In this document: positions 48,372-61,195 of the stretch, in pieces
How positions within the stretch are numbered: position 1 is the stretch's first letter
How the letters are laid out: each line of letters begins with the position of its first letter
Assembly (NCBI RefSeq): GCF_964340395.1
Contig: NC_135556.1
Coordinates: forward strand, 23,556,723-23,620,722
Direction: 5' to 3'
Length of the DNA: 64,000 bases
Source: Glandiceps talaboti
Lineage: Eukaryota > Hemichordata > Enteropneusta > Spengelidae
The notes under the pieces: generated by a model
The model's database searches: none
What the model was told of the DNA's origin: nothing
Seen by the model: only the letters and a program-made list of their open reading frames with translations
Program-made: the position numbers and the translations under genes

Positions 48372-48733
48372 TTAAAGTGGCCATATGGATGAAGATTGGG
48401 GTATTTATTTTGGATTTTTTAATTTATAAAACAATTTTATCATGGCTTCCTACTTGAAAAATCAAAGTGAAACAACGTAGACAGAGTCTGTGTTTGTAAC
48501 TCAACACATTGAAAAATCTATTAAAAAATGTATAAAATGTTTGTTATTGTACGTACAATAACAAAGATTTTACACACTTACCGGTCTTTTGCCATTTATT
48601 GAGTTACAAACAAGGACTTGGCATATGTTGTATCACTTTGATTTTTCAAGTAGGAAGCCATGATAAAATTGTTTTATAAATTAAAAATCCAAAATAAATA
48701 CCCAAATGCTCATCCATAAACATATGACCCTAA
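48372..48733. mobile_element. Foldback element, AGTGGCCATATGG family, copy 3
   Basis: The same family as at 15261 and 19716. The left end is TTAAAGTGGCCATATGGATG; the inner arms share ATCATGGCTTCCTACTTGAA; the centre is TGTTATTGTACGTACAATAAC. The right end is more decayed. It shares the interior wording ATCATGGCTTCCTACTTGAA with copy 2, so these two may be a subfamily distinct from copy 1. Confidence 0.8.
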
Positions 48734-48739
48734 ACATAT

Positions 48740-51268
48740 TTTAGAAATTCTTTGTCTTCATGCATGTCTGTCTTCTTTTTCCATTTTTTTCACCTAAGCT
48801 TTAAAGCCTGGATGGTTGTTAATAGTTCAACAAAACATGAGCATTTTATGACCAACACTTACAATAGTTGTGAGTTAGAAATTTAATCAATACATTAAAT
48901 GTCATCAAATGAAAATTTCTACTCACAGTCAAAAATTTCTTAGAAGTTAATCCCCAAATGTTATTGATATAGTCTCATCTACTATACCTATGGTGATGAT
49001 GCTGAGATTTCTGAAAATTTGGGATCAAAAAAAGTTTTGATTCTGTGGGTAGAAATTTTCATTCGATACTACGAACTTAGAGTCCATGAACATTCATTCT
49101 CATATATAACATATTAGCTTGATGAGTTAGATGGCGCTGTTTACCCTCTATGATTATGTCACAGAGATAGTTGTTGAAAATTTACCAAATACCGTATAAA
49201 CTTATATATTGCTCATATTTGCCACAGATTGAATATACTGGGCATACATGTATCACAAGAAAACACATTATATTGCATCTATTTGCACTGTATATATTTG
49301 TATTCATAAATATCTGTAAATGATCCAATGATTGATAAAAACAGCTGTATTCTGACCCAAACACCAAATTATGTAAAATTATGGCTTATTGAATATAGAT
49401 ACTCGATTTCTTTTCAAGATAATGCACAACAAAAAACAAGATTCAAACACAAATTTTCTTATATAATAAAGCATTTTCAAAATACTAAATAAAGCTATGC
49501 AACACTTTTTTTCCAAAAATACGAACAAAATAGAATTTAACAATATAAGCACTTAAAATTGAAAGTAGATTACTGGTCATAATATGATTGACTCAACTAT
49601 TTAGTATAACATAAACAAAAACATAATACTTTCCATAAAAGTTTTACTCTATATAATCCACGTAAACAGAAGTTATTGGAAGCATAGAATTTGATGTATT
49701 TGTCAAATTTGAAAATTTGAAAAAAAAGAACATGTTTTATGGGAAACGAAATGCACTGTGTATTTTGTTCTATTAGTAGCAATAGAATTATAGCAATCAA
49801 ATTTTCTTTCAAATATCAAACTTGACAAGTGCAATATAATTCTGCTATTTAATATTCCCTTTTTTAATATTCAGCCTGACTTTAAGCAATTCCTTTCTAT
49901 ACCAACTACATTCGTATGAAGAAATAAAAGTCTTGTTTGATATTTCACAAGAACTGCTCACCTACCAATAAATGATAAACACAAAAATACACATTAATCC
50001 CTATTAACAAGCTGCACAACTAAATTCATATTTTGACTCATATACGTCTTTGCATATGGTCTAGATATAAATCCCCTTATACAAGTCAAAAAATAAGTTC
50101 ATAAATACGACAGTATTTCAGTTTAATATAGTGGTAAATTTGTTCACATTAAGTACATGAACTAAATTATCACATATCAGAGTTGTATGAACTACTATTT
50201 CACCATATTGAGAGTTGCATCAGAACAAACCTATAGTCAGCACAAAACTAGATTTTGTCATTTTGTTTATATCAATTTCATCCTATCATGTCGGGGAAAA
50301 TAAATCTTGTTATCCTCACTTTTACCCTTCTTTAACTATCATTACAACTACTTGAGTTGAAATCCTTTGCTCTCTACTCTCCATAATTCCTAATAATTGG
50401 ACCTTTCAACTCACTTTTCTACTAATATTGAATTAATTCTTGATTTATAGGATAAATATTTGCTGAAACCTTCATTTCATATTCCAAAATATTACAAAGA
50501 TATTTGGAACCTAGTAAAATCTTACATATCAAACTATATTTTCTGAGTGAGGTGGGGGCTAGGGACACTCCTCAAATTTTCAGATGGAAATATGCAGCCC
50601 AAGTTCAAAACATCTACCCAGGTATAATCCAAAAACAGAGCAATTGTTAGGGATTTTGACGGAAGATCATCTGGTCATTTACCCTTACTCTAATGCTATG
50701 AAGGTATTTATAAAGCATAATGATATTTCCCAACATTACAGAATGTCAAACGAAAAATCAACCCATGTTTAGGGATTTTGTTTGCGAAAAAGTGACCCAT
50801 TTGGGTGGCACATATCCATACATGGAGTACCCCCCCCCCCCCCCATCCCTTTAATATCTCCCCATTGCGATGCCATACCTGTTGGAAAGAAAGGTGGCAG
50901 GATAAAAGTTAAGTTAAGTTGCCCGGGGGTAGGTCACATGTCTTAGTTTAGGATGCTTCCTGTTTCATAACAGATGGTGTCAGAAATTATGGGTCATGAC
51001 ATCACAATTTGTTCAAATGCAGATTTTGCAACTACTTCAGCTGGCTTTAAACATAAACAAACGCAAATTTTGTTCAGCACACTACACAATCACATTTCAG
51101 AGAAAATATAGTCTAAAATCCATTCTTTTAACTTGAGGGCATTTCATATCCTAAAGTAATCATATCATACACCCTGGAGTGAATCTCCAAGATCTATGAC
51201 AAACTTTATGAATTCAGGGCTATTTACTCTCTAAATGTGATTGGTTGTCAAGTCTGTTGACCTTTGAC
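48740..51268. other. Intergenic, upstream side of TMT1-like copy 3's last exon
   Basis: About 2.5 kb of AT-rich sequence with no supported gene. It has a C run near 50829-50845 and otherwise no structure that I could see. The 3' UTR of copy 3 must lie at its right end. Confidence 0.45.
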
Positions 51269-53080
51269 CTACTTTATAGCATGGCCAATCATGTGTGGTC
51301 TAATTACTTGAGTTGTTCTCCTTAAAGGAGCAAACATGAGACTGTACTCCAGTTTGGAAAAGCCAGCCTCATCGATGTACTTCCATGTCTGTTTGGTTAG
51401 CTGACATCCATCAGTACAGAACTTGAAGACAGGGTTCAGCATACGTTGCATCAAGTGTGTCCAGCTGTTCTTTGTGGCACACACGTGTTCCATGTAGTAG
51501 AACTTCCCACCCTGCGAGAACAAAAGACGAAAAGTGTGGTAGATCCTAAAAATAGTTTTTAATCATTTCACACAACTGCAAAAGGGGAAAACATTATGAA
51601 AGTATTTGACTAGAACCCCCTAGCCTTGTGATAAATCATTTACAGGGTGGAGTACTCCCTAAAATGATAAACTTTTCCATAAATATTTGTATGTGTCTTA
51701 GCATAAGGATTTATTTCTATGATTCTATATATAAAAAACACCTGATCGTCCGTTCATTTTTTAATCCGACCAAAAATTAATTTCTTTCAGTTTTAATTAT
51801 ATTATAAGCCAGATAAGTGAGCCATCTGCAATACTAGCGCACATACATGTATGTAAAAGAGACATTCATATTTGAACGCTAGTAACAGTTTAAAGAATTT
51901 GTTCATGATTCAAACCAATACTATTTTTTATCCTTAAAATTTGAGGTGCAGCTTCTGTGTTGGAAGTTATAACAGTCTACTAAAATATCAAAAAGGTATA
52001 TACAGACTTAGACAATGGTCTGAGGATCATTCCCAATACAATTTTAAAACTCTTTGACTCATTTTTAAATCTTATGTGAATGATAAGTGATTCAAAAAGT
52101 GCACCAAAAATAACTTTTATTTTTGATGTTATGAAATTATCTCCAGCTTAGAGTCTGAAAAATGTAATTTGTCAATAGTTGTAAATTCATGCATGAACTT
52201 GTTTGAAGTAGGGTATTGGAAACAGTGTCAACAAAATAAAATGAGCACTTCACATTCCTGGCATTTAAAAATGGCTTACAATTTCTTTGTCTGTATATCA
52301 GGCAAGTTTTTTGGGCTTCAACACAGCGAATATGTGTGTTATTTCACTTTGAATGGAGTTAGAATTGAGATGGTACTATGAACAAAATCCATCAAAAAAC
52401 AGTTTGTTATAATATCGCCTGAGGGCGTACTTCAAATAAAACAGGTGGCTCATTCTTGGAAATTTATTTTCGTATTTATAATTTTTTCCCCCAGTTTTGG
52501 GTACACTTACCGGTTTGAGGACACGTTTAATTTCATCCACATAAGCCTTCGGTTCTTTCACACTGCACATGACAAGTGTAGACACAACAACATCGAAACT
52601 GTTGTCAGCAATAGCACTCATGTCTTCACCTTCCGCGGCAATGAATTGGTCAAGTCTTACGTGACGAAACTGTTTGACGCTGTTGACGAGATATTTCTTG
52701 TATCGTTCGTTCGGATCAACAGCAACCACTTTTGTGCCCCTCGGATAGAATTCGAAATTTGCTCCCCCTCCAGCTCCGACCTCCAGGATGGTAAGTTTAC
52801 CTTTGTTTTGGGACTGCAATTCTCCCAGATCGGCAAACAAAAGGTGCTTGATTTGACCCATTCTGGCATTGTACGTTTTACTCATGTAGTTGATGAACGG
52901 TGGCGAGATAACTGGATAAACCAACCTTATCAGACGGCCTATCGCACGAAGCAATAAATAGGCGATCACTATACAGACTAGAACCCTCACGACCACTGAA
53001 TCATATAATTCCGCAACCGTGGGGAGTACAAACTGCTCTCTCGGTCCGGGTTGTGGTACTTCCGCATCGTTGTCGGCCAT
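51269..53080 (-). CDS. METTL7/TMT1-like thiol S-methyltransferase, copy 3
   Basis: Two coding exons on the minus strand, 53080-52511 and 51511-51269, joined by a phase-0 intron of 999 bp after Lys-Pro, as in the two neighbours; 270 aa predicted. The N-terminus is longer and acidic (MADNDAEVPQPGPREQF) before the hydrophobic anchor (VVVRVLVCIVIAYLLL). SAM motif I is LEVGAGGGANFEFYP; Ala and Gly replace residues conserved in copies 1-2 but the Gly pattern is kept. The acidic loop is AVDPNERY, then FDVVVSTLVMCSV. The last exon has GGKFYYMEH, DGCQLTKQTWKYIDEAGFS and the end IRPHMIGHAIK. The start at 53080 has a strong context (AAGATGG). An in-frame ATG at 53128 would add 16 residues but has a weak context. 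It is the most diverged of the three. Confidence 0.92.
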
Positions 53081-54175
53081 CTTCGTAGTTTGTAGGTGCT
53101 CCTTGCTCTCCGGGGTTGAACAGTTCATGCAGTTGAAGGGTCACAGCGTTGTGTATGGCACACCCACCTGACTACAGTAAATGACTCGGGGACTTTAATT
53201 TAAAATACGTTTGCAGGTCTTCCATACCATCCAGCTTATGTAATTCAGTGACGTTTTACAGCTACTTGTAAAAATTGGCAGTTGCCAGGCAATGGTGTCC
53301 ATATTGTATTATTATTGGCCCATTTCCAACAGGTGTTATGAACCGTACAACATCATATACTTGATAATTTATTGATTGAGTTAATATTTCGTATTTTCAA
53401 TTTCGTATTTTTAATGTTATTATTGTATTTTCAATATTATTCAAGGTTTCATGAAAACAACGAATATGAAAGAAAACATTTTCTCAAGTTTGAATTACAA
53501 AAACTAGATCTTTTCTGCATAAACTAAAATGATGGGTTTTTTTTATGTACAAATTATGTTGCTTACAATGGTGAATGAATAAGCTGTTATCTCTTGATAA
53601 ATAAATCAATAAGATTTTTGAAAATCGCAGCAGCTGCAAAGATATAGGTTTATCCCATCCCTTCACAAACAAGTTTTCATATGATATTTTCCATCCATTA
53701 TTCCAACACGATTCTAAAATTGTAATATATTTGGTAAAAATTACTAATTTTTGCATAGTGACATGTTTATAAAAATGCTATTTTTCTTTTTGAACAGAAA
53801 AGAATATTCTCCAGTGTAATTTGTCACTCCATAAAATCCTTGAGAGTGTTCCTTCTCCAATTTCAACTGATTGGCACAATTTTACAGTGTTGCTTCATTA
53901 TCTAAAGATGCCGTCATAGCCTTCTCAAAACATTTTTTTTTTCATATATAAGATTCTGAAAGATTTTACAACATTTGTATATAATTTTCACGGATAATTA
54001 ATCTTAATTTATCATTTACATCACACAATATACAATTTTTTGCATATAATTTATAATTTTGTAGCAATAAATCGGCATTTCCTTATCCTACATGAATCAA
54101 AAGACTGAGTCCAAATGACATAAACTAGTCACCACGGAATAAGATTCTTCATGGACTGGAGAAGCAATCGTGAGT

Positions 54176-54189
54176 GCGCCACCTAGTGT
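54176..54189. promoter_or_regulatory. CTCF-like site, one mismatch
   Basis: GCGCCACCTAGTGT matches the CTCF core SYGCCMYCTRSTGG at all but the last base. A second, full match in the same orientation lies about 730 bp to the right. CTCF is present across bilaterians with a conserved motif. Confidence 0.3.
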
Positions 54190-54908
54190 TGGGTTTTAAT
54201 TTTTGCCGACAACCATATCGGATGCAGTGCAATGGTGCATGCAATGGTGGTAAGTATTCAAAATCTATATTTACGTCTTATGCATTACATTCAGATCGGT
54301 ACTCATACAAAACAGAAGGGAATAAATGTTGGATCTGAATAACTAAGCATTTCTTGACAAAAATGTCTTGACATGAAGCTATTTTAAAACTACTGTAGGA
54401 GGGCACAATGAAACATTAGTAGACATGAACTATTAAAATTTGGAATTCTTTACCATTGGACATACAATAGTCATCAAATCCTAACACTTTCAACAACAAA
54501 CTGACGACATGTATTCAAAATAGCATCTGGTTGGTGTCATTGATGGAGGGCTATGAAGCTGGTGTGTTATGGATTGTGATTGATTTATTTGAAATCAATA
54601 CAATTTGTTGGGAATGACAAAAAGGTAAAAAAGTATTTCTCAAAATGATGCAGAGTTTTTGAAATGTTGCTTAAAGGCATATTCTGGTAGTTTGTATTTT
54701 TTGTTATATTTCTAGATTTTGTAGTCTGTCCATTCTGTAGGTCAGATCATATTTTTCCGCCAATGCTTTCAAATAAAGTGATGATATCTCAGTCTTACAT
54801 ACAGTAAATTATTAACAAGCATTGCCAGAAAGAGGACAATAGTTTATAACGATAGGTTGATCTAAAAAAAGTTTCTCTTCTCAAAACTAACCTGTTTATA
54901 TGGTAATG

Positions 54909-54922
54909 GCGCCACCTAGTGG
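54909..54922. promoter_or_regulatory. CTCF-like site, full core match
   Basis: GCGCCACCTAGTGG, followed by CAG, satisfies every position of the CTCF core SYGCCMYCTRSTGG. It lies between the TMT1-like array and the minisatellite. Confidence 0.4.
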
Positions 54923-55257
54923 CAGACCTGAAGTTCATGTGTCACTTCATCAACTGTAGAGTTTATGGTTACTTGATTGGCTCATGAGTTTGATATGTAG
55001 GCATGACGATGAAGGATAAAGCAAGTGATAAAATTCATAATACACAAAGTAAGTTGAACTGACTGAAAGGAGAAACTGATGAAGTGAAATATAAAGATAC
55101 ATTTATACAGATACATAGAGTTTCACTTGGACACTTGCTCAAGTCATTCGGTGGCCTTTTGTCACTGTTTTTATTTTTTCACACTTTTTATTTGAATAAA
55201 CTAATTTTAAAAAACCCACACAACTACAACTCTATTCTTTGATATGAAATGATAACC

Positions 55258-56703
55258 AGAGTGAGTGTTTACAAAATCCCATCCCATAGTAGTAGTCCAA
55301 GGGAGACTATACTAATGAGTGGTTATGAAACAGTCAGTGAATACGTAATCTCATCCCATAGTAGTAGTCCAAGGGAGACTACTAGTGAGTGGTTATGAAA
55401 CAGTCAGTGAATACGTAATCCCATCCCATAGTAGTAGTCCAAGGGAGACTATACTAGTGAGTGGTTATGAAAAAGTCAGTGAATACGTAATCCCATCCCA
55501 TAGTAGTAGTCCAAGGGAGACTATACTAGTGAGTGGTTATGAAACAGTCAGTGAATACGAAATCCCATCCCATCCCATAGTAGTAGTCCAAGGGAGACTA
55601 TACTAATGAGTGGTTATGAAACAGTCAGTGAATACGTAATCCCATCCCATAGTAGTAGTCCAAGGGAGACTATACTAGTGAGTGGTTATGAAACAGTCAG
55701 TGAATACGAAATCCCATCCCATCCCATAGTAGTAGTCCAAGGGAGACTACTAGTGAGTGGTTATGAAACAGTCAGTGAATACGTAATCCCATCCCATAGT
55801 AGTAGTCCAAGGGAGACTATACTAATGAGTGGTTATGAAACAGTCAGTGAATACGTAATCTCATCCCATAGTAGTAGTCCAAGGGAGACTACTAGTGAGT
55901 GGTTATGAAACAGTCAGTGAATACGTAATCCCATCCCATAGTAGTAGTCCAAGGGAGACTATACTAATGAGTGGTTATGAAACAGTCAGTGAATACGTAA
56001 TCTCATCCCATAGTAGTAGTCCAAGGGAGACTATACTAATGAGTGGTTATGAAACAGTCAGTGAATACGTAATCTCATCCCATAGTAGTAGTCCAAGGGA
56101 GACTACTAGTGAGTGGTTATGAAACAGTCAGTGAATACGTAATCCCATCCCATAGTAGTAGTCCAAGGGAGACTATACTAATGAGTGGTTATGAAACAGT
56201 CAGTGAATACGTAATCCCATCCCATAGTAGTAGTCCAAGGGAGACTATACTAATGAGTGGTTATGAAACAGTCAGTGAATACGTAATCCCATCCCATCCC
56301 ATAGTAGTAGTCCAAGGGAGACTATACTAGTGAGTGGTTATGAAAAAGTCAGTGAATACGTAATCCCATCCCATAGTAGTAGTCCAAGGGAGACTATACT
56401 AGTGAGTGGTTATGAAAAAGCCAGTGAATACGAAATCCCATCCCATCCCATAGTAGTAGTCCAAGGGAGACTATACTAGTGAGTGGTTATGAAAAAGTCA
56501 GTGAATACGTAATCCCATCCCATAGTAGTAGTCCAAGGGAGACTATACTAGTGAGTGGTTATGAAAAAGTCAGTGAATACGAAATCCCATCCCATCCCAT
56601 AGTAGTAGTCCAAGGGAGACTACTAGTGAGTGGTTATGAAAAAGTAAGTGAATACGTAATCCCATCCCATAGTAGTAGTCCAAGGGAGACTACTAGTGAC
56701 TGG
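55258..56703. repeat. Minisatellite of 70/72/75/77-bp units (19 full units)
   Basis: The unit is GAGTGGTTATGAAACAGTCA, then GTGAATACGTAATCCCATCC, then CATAGTAGTAGTCCAAGGGA, then GACTATACTA with one or two more bases. Unit starts (GAGTGG) run from 55317 to 56628. Length classes come from loss of 2 bp (ACTATACTAG to ACTACTAG) and gain of one CCATC step (+5 bp). Point variants (AACAG/AAAAG, ACGTA/ACGAA, CTAATG/CTAGTG) are shared among units, giving a higher-order pattern. The 72-bp unit is a multiple of three, so long repetitive frames appear (MSGYETVSEYVIPSHSSSPR). No splice sites or start context make these a gene. Confidence 0.95.
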
Positions 56704-58245
56704 AAAAAATAAAAAAATAATGTTGAAGACAGTTGCCTTTACAAAACTTTTAAAATGAATAACAAACTCAAAACATTTGAAAAAAGTGAAACTCAAAAAA
56801 ATAAAAAAAATTGTCCACACAAAATGAAAGTATAATACATAGAAGTTAAGTTAATTCTAAATACTTTGAATCCTAAAAGGTTAAATTTTGAGAGTAAACA
56901 AACTTTTTAGCAATTTTTCAGACTATTTTTGTGTAAACTTCGTAGTGAGCATTGATGAAGCTGAAAATATTTTGGCAATTTGAAATGCAAATCATTTTTT
57001 CATACCAATGTTTTGACGAAGGAAAATAATTTCTCAATGTAGTTTGGTGAGTAACAAATCTAACTGGAATATGTATCATTTACTTAATGATGTAAAAGGA
57101 AAGACAATGAAATAATTATGTTTGAAATTTTGACATCTAGCAAATGTAAATTCCAAAGTTCACACAGTGGAGTGCAATCAATATCATTGTCTGTTAGAGG
57201 AACAAATTGACAAAGTTTTCTAATGACGAACAATTACACCACAATGACCTCCCCCTCTCCCCTGGACAATGTACGTTGTTTCATTCATAGCAAAGAATTA
57301 CATTAAATGGATTATCGCTAATTAGACATGGTAACTTTGTTGTTTTCAAAGTCAAATCAGCTAAGGTATTGAGAACCAAATGTTATAAATGAAAGCCCAC
57401 AATTAGTAAATATCATAATTGAAAAAGATTTTTCAAATGTAAAATATTGGTAGGTTTGGTTCTCAACTGTCAAAAGACGTCTTACTTTTTTATATTATAT
57501 TTCAAAAGTCCTTCTGAGGCATGATCATCCCCCTTTTTTTGAGCATTTTTCAAAATTTGAATATGATTTTAAATAGAGCACAGAAAACTTGATACAAAAT
57601 AAATTGACTCAAAATAAATTGACTCAATAAGAAAATTTGTGACAATGTTTACTCAGCATAAGAATAGCCCATCCCGACTTGAGCTAGCTTACTGTTTGTC
57701 CTGCGATACTTTTCCCAACATACATTATTAATAGCCCTAAGTACATTTCAGCCTTGCTCATTGGCATGCTATTAACAACCTACTAAGCCCACAGAATAGA
57801 AGTATTAGCACTGCATAGAAAGAATCCAGCAAACATTTTCTCAAATTAAATCTACACTCAGGTACTCAAAATGATACGTCTTTACGGAGTGAAAAGGAGA
57901 GCTTATTAAATATCGTCAGAATCAAACAGGTCACTGGACAGAATCTATTCACAAATTAGCCTTAGCAACCTACCTAGTTACCCCCTAACAATCAATGAAA
58001 CAGCTATGTATTGTATGTCTGTGCTGAAAGTGTTTTGTTTCATTGTTTGTTTCTTTCCTCCCACCATGAATGCATAAGTGTTTGTCGGCCATTGTGTCTG
58101 CTACTGAAAAGGAACATTGAAATTGAATTTACATATCAATAGGAAGTCTTATTCACTGGAGACTTAATTTCCATATCTTGAGTATACCGACTTGAGTGTG
58201 TATATTTCAATGGTAACTAACACAACGTGTATGGAGTACGTTAAA
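56704..58245. other. Intergenic, right of the minisatellite
   Basis: AT-rich and without a supported gene. ATAAATTGACTCAA is directly duplicated near 57598-57628. The right end may be the 5' UTR of the candidate exon at 58246. Confidence 0.4.
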
Positions 58246-58276
58246 ATGCCCGCTGTTCAGCGTATTGAAATCGGAG
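58246..58276 (+). CDS. Candidate first coding exon (MPAVQRIEIG)
   Basis: ATG CCC GCT GTT CAG CGT ATT GAA ATC GGA G, followed directly by the strong donor GTAAGTATT (58277). A second in-frame ATG lies 15 nt upstream (58231). The short sequence before it is GC-richer and codon-like compared with its surroundings. A possible next exon in matching phase 1 lies at 59452-59487 (acceptor TTTTTAG, donor GTTAGA), but its donor is weak. I cannot name the product; the rest of the gene would lie to the right, perhaps beyond the window. Confidence 0.3.
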
Positions 58277-61195
58277 GTAAGTATTTCAGTTCTTATAGTT
58301 ATAATTCAAGATCACAGACAATAATAATCGAGGGGAGGGTATGTTTTATACAACCAACTTTAAAATGAGTGTTTTATTTCACTTTGCCTTTTGACAAGTT
58401 TTATTGTTGTATGGTAAAGGGTCATCAAGATCCCATAAAAAGGTGTTCACAGACATGGCTACGGACATCAAACTCTTGTACTTAAACTAACTATTTGACA
58501 ATAAATCAAGAACTGGTTGGGTGTGAACGTTTATATTTATGGTAAGAAAGGTGAATGCATGAAACAATAACAAGTTTGTTAGTACCTACCTCCCTTCCTG
58601 TAGTAACATACCTTCTGTGTGTAATGACTGCAAATCAACCACCAAAACATTGACTTTCATCTTGTGTATAATTTTATATTTCACATCTCAAAAAAATTGG
58701 ATAGAATGATACTGCACATTTGTTTGAATACGTTTTGACAACAGTAATCATCTACAGATTGATTTTCAATTCATATATAATTTTTCATATTATTTATCAA
58801 AACACATTGCCAGGGAATGTTATTTTTGTGTTTAAGGTGCATTTATACCTGTGCTGAGTTTTTAGCCAGAGGGTAGTGAACGATTAAATTTCACCAAAAC
58901 ACAGAGAACTATGGGAGTAGAATGTCTTGTTTATTTCATTCTACAGCTATATGATATGGCACATGTGAACTACAAGTTATTTATATCATAGACCCTGTTG
59001 GTGGAGGGTCTTGTTTATAGTGACTTTCTTTGTCAAATTAGTGTTTGTTTCTTGACAAGGTCCTTTCAATTGATTGCTTATTTTCTCCACAAGAAAGTAC
59101 TATGAATTTAACTGCAAGAGTGAATTTGAATTTATAATTTTATAAGTTAAAAAAAAAAATCTACAACAAAAGTAGATAAACTGTAATAGATGTTTGGAGA
59201 CCAATTTAGACATTTCATTTGATTTTTCCTCATTTTACTGATAAAGATTAATTAGCAATTAGATCATCTTATATTACAAATCAGATTACCAGTACAGTTT
59301 AATGTGTTTACCGATATTTTCAAAAATCTGTAACATTAGAGGTGACGTGTGATAGAGTGGAGAGTTTCTGCTAGCGTTAACAGAATCTAAACTGTGTGAG
59401 TAATTTCAACACTGTTAGTTATTCAGAGTGACTTATTTCAATTATTTTTAGTCTTTCAGAATGAAATTAGTGGAATTCATAAGACAGGTTAGATATTAGT
59501 TTAAGTTTATGAGGATTTTCTGGAATGTTTGGACAAGGGAATTATTCCTGAATTGCAAATAAAACGATAACAGAAGTGGATGGTCACACAACTCAACTTA
59601 CTAGTACTCTACAGGTTTCCTAAATATTCACATTACATTACTTTTTTCTCATGTTGGTAAAAACATGATGATAATATTTTTAAAAGATGATGACACATTG
59701 GTAAGTATACTGTAAACCTTGATATTTTCACTACTACAACATTTTGCAATTTTTACAGTCTTCAGCAAGTTCTTAAAGACTAATTTTCACTAATTACCAG
59801 ACTAGTACATTGTGTTCATTTACAAGAAGGCATTTAGTCGCTACTTATTACTTGAAAGATTAGTTAAAGAATCATTAAAAGTATTGGGATGGGGGAGGGG
59901 GTGGGGGGTACATATATGATTGTACAAAGCACTGTCATCACATGTACAGGAAAGTCAATATTTACAGACACAGATAGCCTCACCAATATCATGGCCTGAT
60001 CTGTTAACAGTAAAGAATGTGGTACATGTATAATTGAATTTCCAAAGACGTTTAATAAACAGTAAAAGATGTTAATCTGTAAACAGACTAGTACAGACAT
60101 GATAAATTCTCTCACAGTGAATCAGGTCAGACTTGAAATGATTTCAAATTGCCAATTTGTACGATATTGATGTGATCTCACCCTTCAGTAACTCCTTTAG
60201 AAACCAACGTGAAAACCAATTTTGAAATTGTTTCACTTTTCAAGTAACTAGGTATACAGTAATTGTATTGCAATAAATTGCTTTCTAGTCACATTGTAGT
60301 CAGTCAATTCAGTACATCTGTATATCATATTGCAACCTAGAATCTTCACAAGCCCCCACCTTCACCCCATCCCATCCCACCTCCAGCCATCACACACTTT
60401 AATATACCACTCTTTCCTTGAAAACAGGGCTGTATTTAGAAAACAAACAGCATGGATTCCAAACAAATATTTGAACTGTAAAATAGCCCCTGAAAAAGTG
60501 ATTAAAGAGATGTTTGAAGCTAGGGTTCTTTTTCAATTTGTACAAGGTGGTATCAGGTGAATTCTAGGCAGCATATCTATCAACCATTCACATTATTTTA
60601 TCTCTGAATTTCATCACTTCTGTATACAGCCTTGATGTAAATTGAAAATAAATTGCTCAAAGCCTATTATTATCTAATGTTATATTTGATATTTGGTTAA
60701 TTTATTAGCATCTTGAACTATTTTTTTTTAAATCACAAAAAATGATAATGAAATAGTTATGGGATGAAAACAAGTCTTTGCTGTACTAAATATATGAGGC
60801 ACACTTGTATCATTTGATGGGACTAAATATCTAGAAGAGTAGCTTTTACTTCAAAAAGTGTTCAGTAACTGTAAAAAGGGGAAAGAGAAAAACAAATGAT
60901 CATTATTTGTCAATTATGTAAATAAAGTAGTGATTTTTACACCATATAATTACTGGTGATAAACTTTACAACAAAGTGATACCAAGTACTATGGACTTCA
61001 ACGTTTTACTGGATAACCCTTGACCCCCCCTGGTGATAACCTCTGACCTAGGAATTTGGGGTATGGACATTGTATTTATCAGATGGAACTTTTTAGGTCA
61101 AATCTTATAACAAGTTTTAAACAGACAATTACTGTCTACAATATTATTGTTGATAATAAAATATGTGTTAGTGTGTGTCTGCACAGTAATGTTAA
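58277..61195. other. Intron or intergenic sequence
   Basis: No convincing exon was found apart from the weak 36-nt candidate at 59452-59487. There is a purine/G-rich patch at 59888-59910 and a copy of CATAGACCCT near 58990. The short frames (60330-60560 plus, 59864-60115 minus) show no family features. Confidence 0.4.

Larger units (their letters stand above)
53130..55257. other. Intergenic region between TMT1-like copy 3 and the minisatellite
   Basis: No coding gene is supported. The promoter of copy 3 must lie at its left edge. A splice-donor-like GGTG/GTAAGTATT at about 54250, following CGACAACCATATCGG, could end a non-coding plus-strand exon, but nothing confirms this. Two CTCF-like sites are listed separately. 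Confidence 0.4.

Noticed and set aside
52445-52957. 170-codon plus-strand frame opposite TMT1-like copy 3
   Set aside because: It is the antisense shadow of the methyltransferase exon, which has clear motifs in the minus-strand frame.
55385-56712. Series of repeat-protein-like frames (SGYETVSEYVIPSHSSSPR)
   Set aside because: Produced by a minisatellite whose main unit is 72 bp. The frame breaks wherever the 70-, 75- or 77-bp units occur, and no splice or start context supports a gene.
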